Below are positions 10,859 through 22,120 of a stretch of 64,000 bases of DNA, piece after piece. Positions within the stretch are counted from its first letter, which is position 1. The number at the start of each line of letters is the position of its first letter. The notes under the pieces are model-generated. The model ran no database searches. It was not told where the DNA came from and saw only the letters and a program-made list of their open reading frames with translations. The DNA is taken from the NCBI GenBank assembly GCA_014529385.2, contig CM043952.1:65954370-66018369 (forward strand). The letters are read 5' to 3'. Source of the stretch: Adiantum capillus-veneris (Eukaryota > Streptophyta > Polypodiopsida > Polypodiales > Pteridaceae). The translations under genes and the position numbers were made by a program.

Positions 10859-11731
10859 CTATATACATGTTCTGTAGGTGAAGTAGATTCTCCTTTCATG
10901 GAACTTTATGTTGGCAGCCATGCAATCAAACCATGGAACCCCTAGGATAGCATCCTCATGTTGGAGACGAGAGATGAAGAAGTCTTCTTTGTCGACATAG
11001 CTTTGGACATGAAGCCTCAACTTCCCAATCAAGGGAGTAACGGAGGCTTGCTGTCCCTTGAAAGCTACGTCAGCCATTACTATATCTCCCATCTCAAAAG
11101 CTTGAATGCCCAACTTGGTGGCCAACTCCATTGATATGAAGTTGAGAGTAGAGCCAAGGTCAAACAAGATGAAGGCATCATGCTCTCTTACCTTTCCCCA
11201 AGCATAGGAAAGTGATGATCCTTTACCATGAGCATCCTTTTTTGGAGCTTCGATGGTGGAAGCCCTAGGAGTCTCATTGCGAGTATTCTTCTTGGGGCAA
11301 GAACGATAGCCATGTCCTTGCTCCCCACACTTGAAACACTTATGGTCCTTGCGAAAAGCTTCATGCTCTTCAGGAGAGAGTTTGTTTTTACCTTTGTAAA
11401 CTCCCTTCTCCTTGGACCGATTGTTGTTGTTGTTGGAAGTCACTTGGGAAGAATTTTGAACATTGGTTTTCCCCTTTGCATCATTTTTGTCTTTGTTTTC
11501 CATGGGCTTGACTTTACGTCTAGCCCCTTGATGGAAATTGATGCATGAAGCAACCATGGTGTGATGGATTACTTCGCTAATAGTACCAAGCCGTTTAGAG
11601 TTGATATATTCGGCCATCTCTTCAGGTAATCCGCACAGAATTGTTGCCTTTGCTCGGCAAAGTCTATCTTTTAAACGACAGTAGCCTTGAGATGTAAATC
11701 CCAAAACTTGTCTACATACTTCTGGACTCAT
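10859..11731 (-). pseudogene. C1 gag C-terminus and protease
   Basis: An open frame of 290 codons. A Lys/Asn-rich linker leads to the zinc knuckle CFKCGEQGHGYRSC at about 11335-11294. The protease follows, with ILFDLGSTLNFIS (D-L-G instead of D-S/T-G) and AILGVPWFDC. Gag and protease sit in one frame, as in plant chromoviruses with a single gag-pol polyprotein. The frame ends at 10859, and about 185 bp of degraded linker separates it from the RT. Confidence 0.85.
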
Positions 11732-12618
11732 GAGAGAGAAGCTTCAAGCTGCGCCATTCGGTAAGCACTTTGTCCTTTGCATCGCTTGCAAGGAATTGCT
11801 TCATGATGGAAACTCGTAGAGTTTTCCATGTCTTTGGGGCTTCACCATTGCCACGAAGGCTAGCCCACCATTGACGAGCTGATTTTTGGAAGTGCATAGC
11901 TACATGGCGTAGCTTGGAGGACTCTGTGAAGCCCTCGTCTCCAAAGGCCGCATCAAATTGTTGGATGAAGGCCAACACTTTGTCGGTAGCACCAAAGGTG
12001 CCATCATAGGTGAGAAAAGAGATACTCTTTCCTCCCTCCTTGAACTTCTTTAGCTTTTGTGACCTTCGTCGTGCAAGAAATGATTTGCGATGTCCTCTCC
12101 TCTTGTATTCTCTAGGAGAATAGCCATAGCTTTCGTCGGAAGAGGAGGAAGGTGAAGAAGAAGGAGAAGAGGGTGACCTCTTCCTAACCCTTTTCTTCCT
12201 TTGTTTCCTCTCTTTCCTTTCGGAGTGACGAGGAGGACTATGTGTTGATCTTTTCCTCTTGGGAGGAGTGGGCGATTGTCTAGACCGTCGTCTTCGTGGA
12301 GCCACATCTTTGGAGGAACTTAAACTTTCATTGCTTTCTTGCTCTTTGGATTCCTCCTCTCGAATGGGAGAGAGTCTTCTTTTGGGGGTCTCTTCAAGAG
12401 GCCTCCTAAGCTCTCTCTCTCCTTTTGGAGAGGAAGGTAAATTCCATAAGCACGAAGTTGTTGAGTAACTTCGGCTTGCAAAGCAGGGTTGCCCATAGCT
12501 TGCTGCAACCTAGTGACGAGATATTTCACAAACATGGGAGCATCATATCATTAGCACCTTCATGTGCAAAATCAATGTTATCAATGTTCATTCTACTCTC
12601 TTGATTATTGTCAGCCAT
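11712..12618 (-). pseudogene. C1 gag N-terminal and capsid region
   Basis: The likely start is ATG 12618 (MADNNQESRMNIDNIDF). A frameshift near 12540 leads into 12535-12320 (KYLVTRLQQAMGNPALQ), and another into 12305-11712. The last part has an Arg/Ser-rich segment (MAPRRRRSRQSPTPPKRK) and the retrotransposon gag core with LAFIQQFDAAFGDEGF and QWWASLRG. It overlaps the next frame at 11731-11712, indicating one more frameshift. Confidence 0.8.
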
Positions 12619-13020
12619 GTTAACAAAATTTATGTATGTACTTAGTGTATGCTTTGGCAATTCAAAACCTTAATTGCCACTCCTCTTAGCGTTTGAAAAT
12701 CGGCTATTAAGTATCTACACCCACGGCTCGACGTGGTTAATTATAAAGAGTAGTGGAGTAGGTCTAACATAGCAAAGTTGCCGAGGGCTAGCTCTTTTCG
12801 GACTTCTTATGGCTCAATAATGGTAAAGCCGTAGGCAAGTCTAAAAAGAATCCATTATTAAGTCCAAAGCTCCCGAGGTATGCACCATATCCCACATAGT
12901 GGGCTCAACAAAACCGATAATAGATCCCAGTTCCACTTACCCTAATATAATTAACAACATCAACCATTTATAGACTACTTAAGGACCTCTCTTCTTAAGC
13001 AAGACAAGAGAAACCAAATG

Positions 13021-13032
13021 CTTTGATACCAA
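13021..13032 (-). other. Primer-binding site of C1
   Basis: The minus strand reads TTGGTATCAAAG followed by CATTT, one mismatch from TGGTATCAGAGC, directly after the LTR end TTACA. The leader between it and gag (13020-12619) has no coding potential that I recognise. Confidence 0.85.
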
Positions 13033-14625
13033 TGTAATGGAATTGACCTATTTAACTTGAGAGTAGAGGAAATTAATGAGAGTACCTTTGAAAATTGAAT
13101 TTGGGAGCATAGCGGGTGAACATAATTGAAGATAGCAACATAATCATAGCAATTAGTTAACTTGGCATGAACAATACTTTTGCAAGAGAGAGAATTTAGA
13201 GAACATGACAACAATTGAGGACCGGATTTATATGGAGCCGGTCTCTCCTCCAATAGGCATTTGTATTATGATTTCTCCTATTAAGAGAGACTTGTTACAA
13301 TCTTTGTGTTCCTTGTGACCTAGGTGATGCAATGAAGATGGAAAGCTTCATGATCACAAACATAACATAAACTTGAAGAAAGCTTTAACTATCCCAAGCC
13401 TCAGTCCCAAGACCTCAAACACCTCCGAAGGTAGAGAGAGCTAGCACGGAATAAGAGTAGGGAAGAGGAAGAAAAAACATTTCATAGGAGAAAGAATTAG
13501 TTCCTCACTTATCATAACTCTTCTTGCTAGTATACATAATAGCATAGTAATGAAGAAGAAGGAGATGGCAAGCTTAAGCATTGAAGCATGTCTCTTGGTT
13601 GGATTTGCACTCCATAGCCAAGAATGTTGGTGTAGACTCTCAACCTCTACTTGCTTGGAGAAGGAGAGGTGGCTCTTCCACTTTGCATAGCACACAATGA
13701 GAGTGTTTGTGAGTGTGTGTGGGTGAGTATACCCCCTAAGCAACCCCCCTAGCTTGCTTGGGTCGACCCCCCCTTGAAGCTCATGCTTGAAGCTCATTGG
13801 ACCCCTCCAAGCCTAGCCAATCACAAGCAGGAGGCATTACAAGCAACAAGGGTAGCCTTGGGACAAGTGTCCCCCTTTCCCCTTTGAGAGATAGGGCTTT
13901 ATAAATGCAAAATCAATTAAATAAATCTCCTAAATTATCATTGGACCCCTTGGGTGGCCAACCAATAGGCTTCAAGCACACAATGAGGGCAACATGAGGA
14001 GGAACTTGACAAGTGTCCCTTTTGCTTTTCTTGTACCATGCATGCCTTGTGTGAGTGTGTAGGTGTTCTCTGTCATCCCCCCTCATGTAGGGCTCGCCCC
14101 TCCTTGTAGGGATTGAATATTTGACTTTTTGACACCTCAAGCCCTTCATGCATAGGCCCAGTTCCCACCACAAGCTTGGCCCTTAAGCACTTTAAGCTTG
14201 ACTCGGTTCTCACCTCAAGTGCAGCCCTAGCATCTCAAGCATGTCAAGCACCTCAAGCATCTCAAGCACCTCAAGCACCTTAGTCATCAAGCATAACAAA
14301 CAGGACAAGCACCTCGAGTTGGGTCGGATTCCCACGCCTCAAGCTCAACCCTAGCTTACCTAAGGTCAAAGGACTTTTACATACATTATTGGAGGTCTTC
14401 AATGAAGCTAACCCTAAGATCTTATGCTCCATTGATTAGCCTTGCTCTTTGATAGACCATCTCTCATTTGGGCCCCTTTACCATTGGCCCCGTCTTGAGA
14501 TAGATCTATAAGGACATGTCTATATCTTAACCCTTGTTCCCGTTTATTCTCCCACATTAAGTGATCAGTTTAATATGAGAAAATCATTTGGGTTGATTAG
14601 ATATTAGATACTAGATTTTATGACA
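13033..14625 (-). repeat. Family C LTR (C1 5' LTR)
   Basis: On the minus strand it runs from TGTCATAAAA (14625) to CATTACA (13033), 1,593 bp. It shares segments with the LTR at 61560-63196, including the 'ggatttgca...ccatagccaagag/a' stretch. On the plus strand, 14215-14300 holds a run of short degenerate CTCAAGCA repeats. No target-site duplication could be tested because the other LTR is absent. Confidence 0.8.
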
Positions 14626-15700
14626 GAGATCGAAGAGATGGATCGTCGACGATTGATCGGCGATGCAACAAAGATGATGCTAAATTTTACGAAGGACCCA
14701 AAATTTGCAAAATTTATGAGCCAGACCTCCTTCGACGAGGTGCATTCACAATGACGGCAGACCACAGAACCACCCCTCAAACCAGCACTGAAGAAACATC
14801 TACTCCAAGGATATACACAGAGCAAGAATTAGAAGAGGTGGTTGATGCACAAATTGCTCAGCTTTTTGACGCACAGAACAAAGCAAAAAAGCACGACAAA
14901 ACGCAGAAGAAAGCCAACCAGTATGACTTTCTGGAAGATAAAAGCAAGAGAGGAAGGTGGACAGTCAATTAAATTTGACACGTTTTTTGGTTATAGAGAT
15001 GCTTTGAAGGCTTTGTCATTCATACAACAGTTTGACATAGCTTTCTCTAGAGGGCGTTACTCAAAGCACTCCAAGATTCGGAGGGCTGCCTCTTACTTCA
15101 AGGGAAATGCTCGCACTTGGTGGTCCACGCTTCTTTTGAACAAGACAACGCCAATTAAATGGCTAAGAAAGATACATTGGACGCATAATGCGAGAGATTC
15201 TGGAGCTCTTTTCTACCCGTCTCTTCATTTAAGAAGATCTCGTTCAAAGAACAAATTGAGCGGTTTACCTTGGGTCTCCCTACAGAGATCCGAGATCACT
15301 GCTTAGAGCAAAAGTCAGATTCCATTCAAAACCTGATGAGTCATGCAAAACGGGGTTTTGCCATTCACTAAGGCAGTTTGACCTACCCCACAGATGAAAT
15401 CATGACACAACGGACCGAACAGACTTCGAAAAATGGGAGTAGAAAGAAGAAGACAACCCAAAAAAGAAAGAAAAGGATGCACGACCCAAACTCACTCCTC
15501 AAGAGAGAGCTCTTTACATCAAAGAGGGGAAGTGCTTTGGATGCAGAGAGACTAAACACAGCCAGAGGGTTCGAGAGCAGCTGAGGAACGTGGACGAAAA
15601 GGCAAGACGAAAACAAGACTGGTTCCAGATTGCGTAGGTACTGACCCAACCACAATGGACGAGAGTACAGAACTTTGCCGAGCTTGGGGCAAAGTGAAAG
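14626..15700 (+). pseudogene. B2 gag, degenerate
   Basis: It starts in the middle of the gag N-terminus (EIEEMDRRRLIGDATKMM). The core reads GQSIKFDTFFGYRDALKA, FIQQFDIAFSRGRYSK and NARTWWSTLLLNKT. Compared with B1, the Ser-rich segment is deleted near 14900. The zinc knuckle near 15534-15570 keeps only CFGC before a deletion. Frames change near 14830, 15000 and 15300. Confidence 0.75.
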
Positions 15701-15702
15701 AC

Positions 15703-16090
15703 CAAGAAGCCTTGATCTTCTATGATGGAGGAGCCAAGGCCAACTTCATTCACTTGAATTGGCGGCCCGGATCGAGATCACACCTGATCGGATGGGACCA
15801 CTAGCAGAGGCAATTCTAGCACCACCCGACAGGAACGTAGCCGTTACACCTGTCATTCGCAAACTTCGGTTTCATTGTCAGAGGTATTTGGGGCATGAGG
15901 ACTTCTGCATAATGCCTTTGGAAGGTTGTGATGTCCTCTTGGGAATTCCCTGGTACCACAAGAACAACGCCATGGTCGACTCTCGGGGCAAGAAAAGCGA
16001 CTTTGACTACAGAGAAGGGCAGAACCATTGTACTTGATATAAATCTTAAGGGCGAGTCTATTCCTATTGTATCGGCTTCGGCCATCTCAA
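15703..16090 (+). pseudogene. B2 protease remnant
   Basis: The active-site segment is IFYDGGAKANFIHLN (Asp codon at 15724-15726), D-G-G instead of D-S/T-G. Further on are RMGPLAEAILAPPDRN and DVLLGIPWYHKNN. A one-base shift near 15985 moves the rest into another frame ending near 16090. It aligns along its length with B1 1710-2093. Confidence 0.75.
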
Positions 16091-16237
16091 AATTAATAAA
16101 ATCCAGTATGTTTGTTTACTCGATCTTTTTGAAAGTGTGAGTGATGAGGATAGGACCAATATGTCTGAACTTGATAAAGAACCCAAGATTTTCTCCACTC
16201 TCATGCCGATTGCTTCTCAGAGGGCCTGCCAGGCGAG

Positions 16238-17540
16238 TTGCCACCTGCTCGTCCTGAAGATCATACTATTGATCTCATACCTGGAAGCACACCACCCAAC
16301 CGGCCACCTTACCGTGTGAGCCGAGCCCAGAACAAAGAGATTATGAACCAAGTGAAAGATCTCTTGGAAAAGGGTCTTGTCCAACCTAGTACTTCACCGT
16401 ACTGCTCTCCAGTGTTGTTGGTTTTGAAGAAAGATGGATCTTGGAGAATGTGCATTGATTATAGAGCACTCAACAAAATCACCATCAAGAACAGATTTCC
16501 GATTCCTAGAATCGATGATATACTTGATCGACTACAGGGATCCTCGTGCTTTAGCAGGATCAACTTGAAAAGTGGATATCATCAGATCTGAATCACGCCG
16601 GGAGATGTCTATCGGACGACTTTTGGGTTATTTGAGTTTTTGATGATGCCTTTTGGCCTAACCAATGCTCTTGCGACATTTAGACGGATGATGGACGGGA
16701 TTTTTCGACAGTAGAGACTATTTGTTGGCACTTTCTTTGACGACATCATTGTTTTCTCCAAGGATGAGGTAGAACATTGAGAACATCTACTTCAGGTCTT
16801 TCAGGCATTACGAGATCACAAGTTGGTGATTAATGTGAAGAAAAGTGAATTTTTCCTACCCAAGATACACTTTTTGGGACGCATTGTGTCAGCAGCAGGA
16901 GTACAGATGGACCTGGCCAAGATAGAGACTATCCGTGATTCGCCCCACTTGAAGAATATCCATGAAGTTAGAAGCTTCTTGGGCTTGTGTTCGTACTACA
17001 GACGGTTCATTAGAAAGTTTGCAGAGGTTGCTTCCCCTTTGCATATCTTGACACAAAAAGGAGTCCCTTTCTCAGGGGGACCCTCAGAAGTGAGTGCCTT
17101 TCAGACTTTGAAAGAGAAATTGACTACAGGACCAGTTTTGACTTTGTCGGACTTGCAGAAGTCATTTGAAGTATATTGTGATGCTTGTGGTCGAAGTTTG
17201 GGTGCGGTCTTAATGCAAGAAGGCCATGTCATTGCCTACGAGAGTCAATTGTTCTTAAGGCCGGAATTGACAGCACAGATTTATGAGAAAGAGCTTTGGC
17301 GGTTATCCATGCTCTTACTCACTGGCGACATTACCTACTCGGAGCGGATTTTACTGTCTTCACAGACCATCAGAGTTTACGCTACTTCTTGTCACAAAAG
17401 CAGCTATCGGAAAAGCAGATGCGGTGGACGAACCTCCTCCACAATTTAACTTCAAGATTGTCCATGTCCATGTGCAGGGGCAGAAGAATTTGGTGGCAGA
17501 TGCCTTGTCTCAGAAGCTGTTGGTTCTGGCTATTTCCGCA
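16238..17540 (+). pseudogene. B2 reverse transcriptase and RNase H
   Basis: The RT opens with [15 protein letters not shown] and has [20 protein letters not shown] and [13 protein letters not shown], then a stop (16589-16591). The same frame continues through [12 protein letters not shown] and the catalytic FFDDIIVFSKDE (FFDD at 16733-16744), with further stops. The connection and RNase H follow at 16823-17300 (FLGLCSYYRRFIRKF, YCDACGRSLGAVLMQE). A frameshift near 17290 precedes DHQSLRYFLSQKQLSEKQMR. Confidence 0.88.
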
Positions 17541-17655
17541 ATACATCATAGGGGCTTCAAGGATATGGTCACTCAGTATGCCACGGATACAGATTTTGCA
17601 GACATTTTCACACGGATACGGGATGGGGAGACAATAGCGGGATATTCCATTCGGG

Positions 17656-18936
17656 ATGGCTACTTGATGAGGAAAACCATGTTGTGTCTTACACAAGCGT
17701 TGAGGGAAAAGGTTATGACCGAATGCCATTGTCCGCCGTTTATAGGTCACCGCGGCATTGCTACCACCTTGAAAGGGGTAGAGAGATACTTCTTTTGGCC
17801 GAGACTCAAGAAGGATGTGGACGAGTTTGTGCGCAATTGCTTGGTATGCTAGAAGGTCAAGTTTTGACAGGCATAAAGCACAGGAATTGTTACAGCCTTT
17901 GCCCATACCCACCCGCCCCTGGTAAACTATTGCAATGGATTTTATTTTTTATCTCCCAAGAGCACAGAGTGGTCACGATAGTATCTGAACTGTTATTGAC
18001 AGATTTAGCAAGCAAGCTCATTTCATTCCAGTGAAGAAAACAGTCAAGCCGCATCACTTAGGAGACTGTTTGTGGCCCAGATCTTCAGATTACATGGTAT
18101 GCCCGAGATGATTGTCTTCGACAGGGACCCCAGATTCACGAGTTTGTTTTGGAAGGCTATTTGGGAGAACATTGGTACGCGGTCGCAGTTCTCGTCATCT
18201 TTCCACCCACAGACTGACGGGCAATCTGAGATTGCCAATTCAATAGTACTAGATTTATTGAAGTCTTACATCTCGGATCAGAAGACTCAATCAGAAAAGT
18301 ATTTACCTTTGGTGGAATTTGCGTACAATAACACGATACACTCTTCGACGATGAAGGCGCCATTTGAGATTATTGAAGGTGCGAGACTTGGACACAGCTT
18401 TTGCCAAGGTCCGCGAGGCTTTGCAGAAATCTCAGGAAAGACAAAAGAAGGCAGTAGATCGCCATCGTCGCGATTTGAAATTGAAGGAGAACGACTAGGT
18501 GCTCTTACGTTTTGAGAAGGCACGCTTGAGAAAGAAAAAGGGAAAGGAGAGGCTCTTTCCAAAGCTTAGTATGCGATACTACAAACCTTTCCAGATCTCC
18601 GAAAAGATAAATTATGTCTCCTTCCGAGTGAAGCTGCCTGACACTCTGAGGATTCACAATGCATTTCATGTGAGTCTCCTGAAGCCTTTTAAAGGCGATG
18701 TGACCGAAGATCGGGAGCCTAATGAGCAACCCGAAGTAAAAGAAAACGAGGAGATCCTTGTTCCAAAACAGATATTGGCACATAAGGACAGAAAGATTAA
18801 GGGTAAAGTGAGAAGGCGTTTCTTGGTTGAATTCAAGAACTATCATGCATTGGATGCGAAGTGGATGGAGGAGGAGGACCTGGCAGATACTCCTCAAATT
18901 GTGAAACTTTACCTTGAAGCTTTTGGTTTAGCATAG
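17656..18936 (+). pseudogene. B2 integrase with chromodomain
   Basis: The zinc-binding part reads HCPPFIGHRG...RNCLVC, with a stop right after the last Cys (17850-17852). The first catalytic Asp region (about 17935-18000) is broken by stops. The second and third catalytic residues are intact (FDRDPRF and HPQTDGQSEIAN at 18072-18240). The C-terminal frame 18499-18936 carries RIHNAFHVSLLKPFK and a chromodomain block with ILAHKDRKIKGKVRRRFLVE and FKNYHALDAKWMEEEDL. It ends at TAG 18934-18936. Confidence 0.88.
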
Positions 18937-19521
18937 TCTATTCCAAATGGAACCCCGAATTCAGCTTGGCCGGATATCTGGTGCCGCGGGTAAGCACAAG
19001 AGGGGAGTTACTCCGCTCCTTTGTCAACACATGCCTCGATTTTTGATACTAGATTCATTGATATCTCTTTGAGCTTCAGGGATACTGAGAGCTGACAGTA
19101 TTCTGCTGTATGACTTTATGAAATGGAATTCCGGATAATATGAAACTGATTTGTTCTTGACTTGTTTAAGTGCAAGAACTGATAGACAAAATGACTGCAA
19201 CATTTTGGTTTGAATGATCTCGATAGACATGGTTGCAATAGGGATTAGTCAATCGGGCATCTCTGAGGTCCTGAATTGATCTACATGCGATTGCTAATTG
19301 CATTGCAGATAAATCATGGTCTGAGATCCGAATGAATGTTGAATGTGACTTGTCATGTGATGTCCTGTGATGTCTAGTGATGTCATGTGATGTGACTGTC
19401 GATTGGTACATGTGCTAGATGTGTGTTCCTAGTGCGTTGGTACTAATAGTCAGTGTCTGCTAAGAAAGTTTATGGCTTCTGTCTGTTTTGCAAGCGTAAT
19501 CGAGGTGGATTGCAATGCTTT
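18937..19521 (+). other. B2 3' untranslated region
   Basis: About 585 bp between the pol stop and the polypurine tract has no coding homology. Short direct repeats of GTGATGTC occur at 19358-19395. Retrotransposon 3' untranslated regions of this kind evolve fast, so no function is claimed. Confidence 0.6.
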
Positions 19522-19534
19522 CAAGAGGGGGGTA
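19522..19534 (+). other. Polypurine tract of B2
   Basis: CAAGAGGGGGGTA lies immediately before the 3' LTR. In LTR retrotransposons this purine run resists RNase H and primes plus-strand synthesis. B3 has a comparable AAGAAGGAGGGA at 31323-31334. Confidence 0.85.
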
Positions 19535-19736
19535 TGTCACAAACTCGTGACGTGGCTGCTGGCTGCCCAGTACACACACACCCTCTCTTGCAGGAACCCC
19601 CCTCCGCTGGAATGATGGCGTGGTTGTACGAATAGGCCCGCAATTCGCGGCGCATATCACGGAATTCCGTACAGCTGACGTGGCAGCTTTTTGCATGGAC
19701 AGTTTTACAACAGCTTTGGATCAGCTTTTTGGCTAC

Positions 19737-19793
<57 letters not shown>

Positions 19794-20136
19794 CTCTTTT
19801 GCTTTATTTCAAAAAAAAAAGGCTTTTGATTTTGAAGCTTTTGGGCTTTGCTTTTAGCATCCCTTGTAAACCTATATATTAGTGGTTTCGGCTCTCACTT
19901 CTCAGAGCATCTTGACACAGAGTCTGAGAGTGAGTCCCGACCACTCACTTGTACTTTGAGTACAGATTAATACAAAAAGAAATACCGAAAGCGGTGCCAG
20001 TCTTTGGCGCCAATATCTCTAGGCACGGAACTCCGCCGGGCTAGTGTTGAATCAATTGTGAACTGTGAATTGTTTTGAAGTGAATTCTTGTGCTGTCGCG
20101 GTAGAATCTCGACTTGGAGTGTCCAAGTCTGTTACA
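19535..20136 (+). repeat. Family B LTR (B2 3' LTR)
   Basis: It starts TGTCACAAACTCGTGACGTG and ends GTCTGTTACA, matching the end seen at window bases 1-6. It contains a (GA)n tract (19744-19790), a TATA-like CTATATATTAG near 19870, and the shared AAAGAAATACCGAAAGC motif near 19976. LINE sequence follows directly, so the right end could be truncated rather than natural. Confidence 0.75.
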
Positions 20137-20899
20137 TGTTGTTCCATTGGGTGGTTGCACATAGAGATACAGCAATGGGGAGCTGGCTGGTACATAGTGG
20201 CCTCTCCACGGCATGTGCAGCTTGTGACCATCCTTTGGAGAGTCAGCGTCACTGTCTATGGGACTGCCCTATGGCACAGTACGTTTGGCTTCGAGTCCTT
20301 CGGCTGATGCCAACTCTTTCCACAGCACGGCAGTACACTCGGGGGGCAACTGCTTGGTCCACTCTCACGGGCCCTGCATTACAGTTTGAGCTATCCTCCA
20401 CCAGCAGGATGATAGTATTTACACTCCAGCCTGCTACAGAGCTTACTCCACAGGAGTGGTGCAATGAGAGAGAGGTGTGTTGGGAGCTCGTCTGTGGTCT
20501 GACACTCTGGTCTATCTGGCGGGCTCGCTGCTTCCGCATCTCTGAGGCTCGCCTTATGCCAACAGCGGAGACTGTTCAAGATTTTTGGCTGGAGCTGATC
20601 CATACTCTTAGGGGACAGTTCGAGAGACTTCAGGGCAGCTCCGACCGCATGCGGGAGCGTAGAGAGGCGTTCCTTCGACTCTGGCGCCTTGGGCCTTTCT
20701 TCACCATGGTCCGACCGTCCACCTGTGTGGCTTTTCCCTCCTCCCATCTCTTGATTTAGCCCTCATTGTACATATGTTGTTATTTCATTGGGAGAGTCTC
20801 CCCTTATGATTGTTGTAGCCCTCTCTAGTAGAGGTGGTTGTAGCCCTATGGGCAGTTTCATTAACTAATCGAAGGATCTTTTTCTCGGAAAAAAAAAAA
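20137..20899 (+). mobile_element. 5'-truncated LINE (non-LTR retrotransposon) tail
   Basis: An open frame runs to TAG at 20757-20759. It carries the zinc-binding motif found at the C-terminus of plant L1-type reverse transcriptases: CAACDHPLESQRHCLWDC followed by a Trp, encoded at about 20217-20285. About 130 bp of 3' untranslated sequence and an 11-A run (20889-20899) close the element. RT and endonuclease domains are absent, as expected for 5' truncation. I could not identify target-site duplications. Confidence 0.75.
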
Positions 20900-21419
20900 C
20901 ATATACACAAGCAATGCCTCAACTAAACTAGCTCCAGCACCTCCTCTCTCGATATACTCTAGTATCTCATATATATAATGTAGATGAAAGCAAGCCTCCA
21001 TCCACAGGCTCGCATCCTACCTCTCACTATCTCATAGATGACTATCTCCACTAAAACCCCAATACCTTGTAGACTCCTCATCAATCTCATGTATGGCACA
21101 TATCAGTACTGCACGGAGATCCATGAAGCAGCTACGATGGATCCTGTTTTCAGAGCTCAAAGATTGCTCTCAATAAAAAAAACAAGGTCTACCCTGTCTG
21201 GACGAAGCCGCATCTACTGATCTCATGTCATCCATCTTTGCCGAACTGCTCAAAACCCGCTCTACAATAGATCATACATCTTAGCAAAAAGAAGGACAAT
21301 AATATGTCTCCGGTTTTAATATCCATATATCACATGGTGACCAGCTAGTTGAAAATCCCTTGCATATTGCCCTATTGAATATGTGAGCCAATGTGGTATG
21401 AAACTCGCACAAGCATTTT

Positions 21420-21452
21420 GGGGTGGGGTGGGTTGGGGTGGGAGGGGAGGGG
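21420..21452 (+). other. G-run cluster in MRE11 intron 4 (possible G-quadruplex)
   Basis: Six runs of three or more G are separated by one to three bases on the plus strand, starting about 40 bp inside intron 4 relative to the exon 4 donor. In the MRE11 transcript the region is C-rich; the G-rich strand is the template. The rest of 20900-21492 shows nothing I can assign. Confidence 0.6.
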
Positions 21453-21492
21453 GAGAAGATATGCCAACCAAAATTATTGAGTCCATGCTTAC

Positions 21493-21612
21493 TTTCTGAA
21501 TAAGAATGGGATGCACTGTGATTTGCCCTACACCTGAGCCCCCTAGTACCATCTTTCCAAAATAATTAACAAGGTTACATGCTGATAGAATATCGATCGC
21601 TGAAAGGTTGTC
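21493..21612 (-). CDS. MRE11: MRE11 exon 4
   Basis: Forty codons (residues 131-170), phase 0 at both ends. The acceptor is TTTTTCAG and the donor is GTAAGC. It encodes DNLSAIDILSACNLVNYFGK followed by MVLGGSGVGQITVHPIL. The DNLSAIDIL...VNYFGK block is strongly conserved in eukaryotic Mre11 phosphoesterase domains, where it packs next to the GNHD metal-binding loop. No stop or frameshift is present. The remainder of the protein (typical plant length about 700 residues) lies left of the window. Confidence 0.95.
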
Positions 21613-21711
21613 CTGAAAAACCGTAAAGTAGGGTCAAGCCAAGCTCTTGAGTCAAACGAAGAAAAGGGTGCTTGCAAGACTATAATTGTAGCATAGTATT
21701 CAGAACAAAAC

Positions 21712-21802
21712 CACTCCAGCAGGATCATCGTGATTCCCGTGTATAGTGAAGATTGGCAAGCCAACATTGTAGTGGGGATCTTCATAATTGACATGCCCGA
21801 AT
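21712..21802 (-). CDS. MRE11: MRE11 exon 3
   Basis: 91 bp encode the last base of codon 100 through residue 130. The acceptor is CTTTTCAG and the donor is GTTTTG after codon GTG. It contains [20 protein letters not shown] followed by DDPAGV. GNHDDP is the phosphoesterase motif whose Asn and His (residues 123 and 124; human Asn128 and His129) bind metal and act in catalysis. Intron 3 (21711-21613) is 99 bp and intron 2 (21962-21803) is 160 bp. Confidence 0.95.
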
Positions 21803-21962
21803 CTGAAAAGAAGAAATCTCATGTCATATGAAACAACCTCAACGCCTTCAGGCTTCGGTTCAATACCACCATAATAGCTCACAAATGTTTGTCACTCTCA
21901 AAACAAAGCTTCAAATCAAAGCCACACCTATGTTGTCTTCGAGGAGTTAAAAGCCAGCTAAC

Positions 21963-22120
21963 CTGTTTGGAAAGTTTACAGTCTGGTCACTGACTACTTG
22001 AAACTGAACTGGTCGGTCATTAAGACAGTAACGTCGCAGGATTTCCATTGCTCGAACCAAGGTTGCGCGCGATGGCTTGTTCTCATGAAAGAGATCCCCA
22101 CCAAGAAGCAAAAAGTCGAC
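21963..22120 (-). CDS. MRE11: MRE11 exon 2
   Basis: 158 bp encode residues 48-99 plus two bases of codon 100. The acceptor is TTTTGTTCAG and the donor is AG|GTTAGC. It carries [17 protein letters not shown], the second phosphoesterase motif (GGDLFH; Asp56 corresponds to human metal ligand Asp60), then [20 protein letters not shown], typical of Mre11. It joins exon 1 in phase 0 and exon 3 in phase 2, restoring an uninterrupted frame. This is the first exon after the 31.5-kb intron. Confidence 0.96.

Larger units (their letters stand above)
7684..14625 (-). mobile_element. Ty3 chromovirus, family C copy 1 (C1), nearly complete
   Basis: On the minus strand this has a 5' LTR (14625-13033), a primer-binding site, a leader, gag with zinc knuckle, protease, RT, RNase H, integrase and a C-terminal chromodomain in the standard Ty3 order, then 170 bp of 3' untranslated sequence. 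The 3' LTR is missing, cut by the junction with the inverted family A tail near 7683. Coding damage is light compared with the other elements. The right LTR end directly abuts the interior of the B2 gag at 14626. Confidence 0.85.
14626..20136 (+). mobile_element. Ty3 chromovirus, family B copy 2 (B2)
   Basis: The 5' LTR, primer-binding site and first ~170 bp of gag are missing; the element starts inside gag where the C1 LTR ends. Gag, protease, RT, RNase H, integrase and chromodomain follow, then a ~600-bp 3' untranslated region, a polypurine tract and a 3' LTR. Many stops and frameshifts are present. B1 and B2 share the same gene order and strong local similarity and belong to one family. 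Confidence 0.88.
1..21492 (-). other. MRE11: MRE11 intron 4 (partial)
   Basis: The intron begins at the donor GTAAGC after exon 4 (minus strand, 21492) and continues past the left edge. The next MRE11 block expected from plant homologues (the 'ALYGLGNIRDERL' region) was not found on the minus strand anywhere left of exon 4. The intron is therefore at least 21.5 kb. It holds the nested elements B1, A1, C1, B2 and a LINE tail. That all of this is intronic is inferred from the unfinished MRE11 reading frame. Confidence 0.75.

Noticed and set aside
13800-14400. Short CTCAAGCA repeats as a satellite
   Set aside because: They are irregular, confined to the family C LTR, and too few to form a satellite array.
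20088-20759. Reading the LINE frame from its first Met at 20088 as an intact gene
   Set aside because: The first ~16 codons fall inside the family B LTR. The zinc-binding domain and poly(A) identify a 5'-truncated LINE, not a host gene.
20900-21492. Search for MRE11 exon 5 just after exon 4
   Set aside because: The expected conserved residues (GLGNIRDERL and following) are not encoded on the minus strand here. The next exon must be outside the window.
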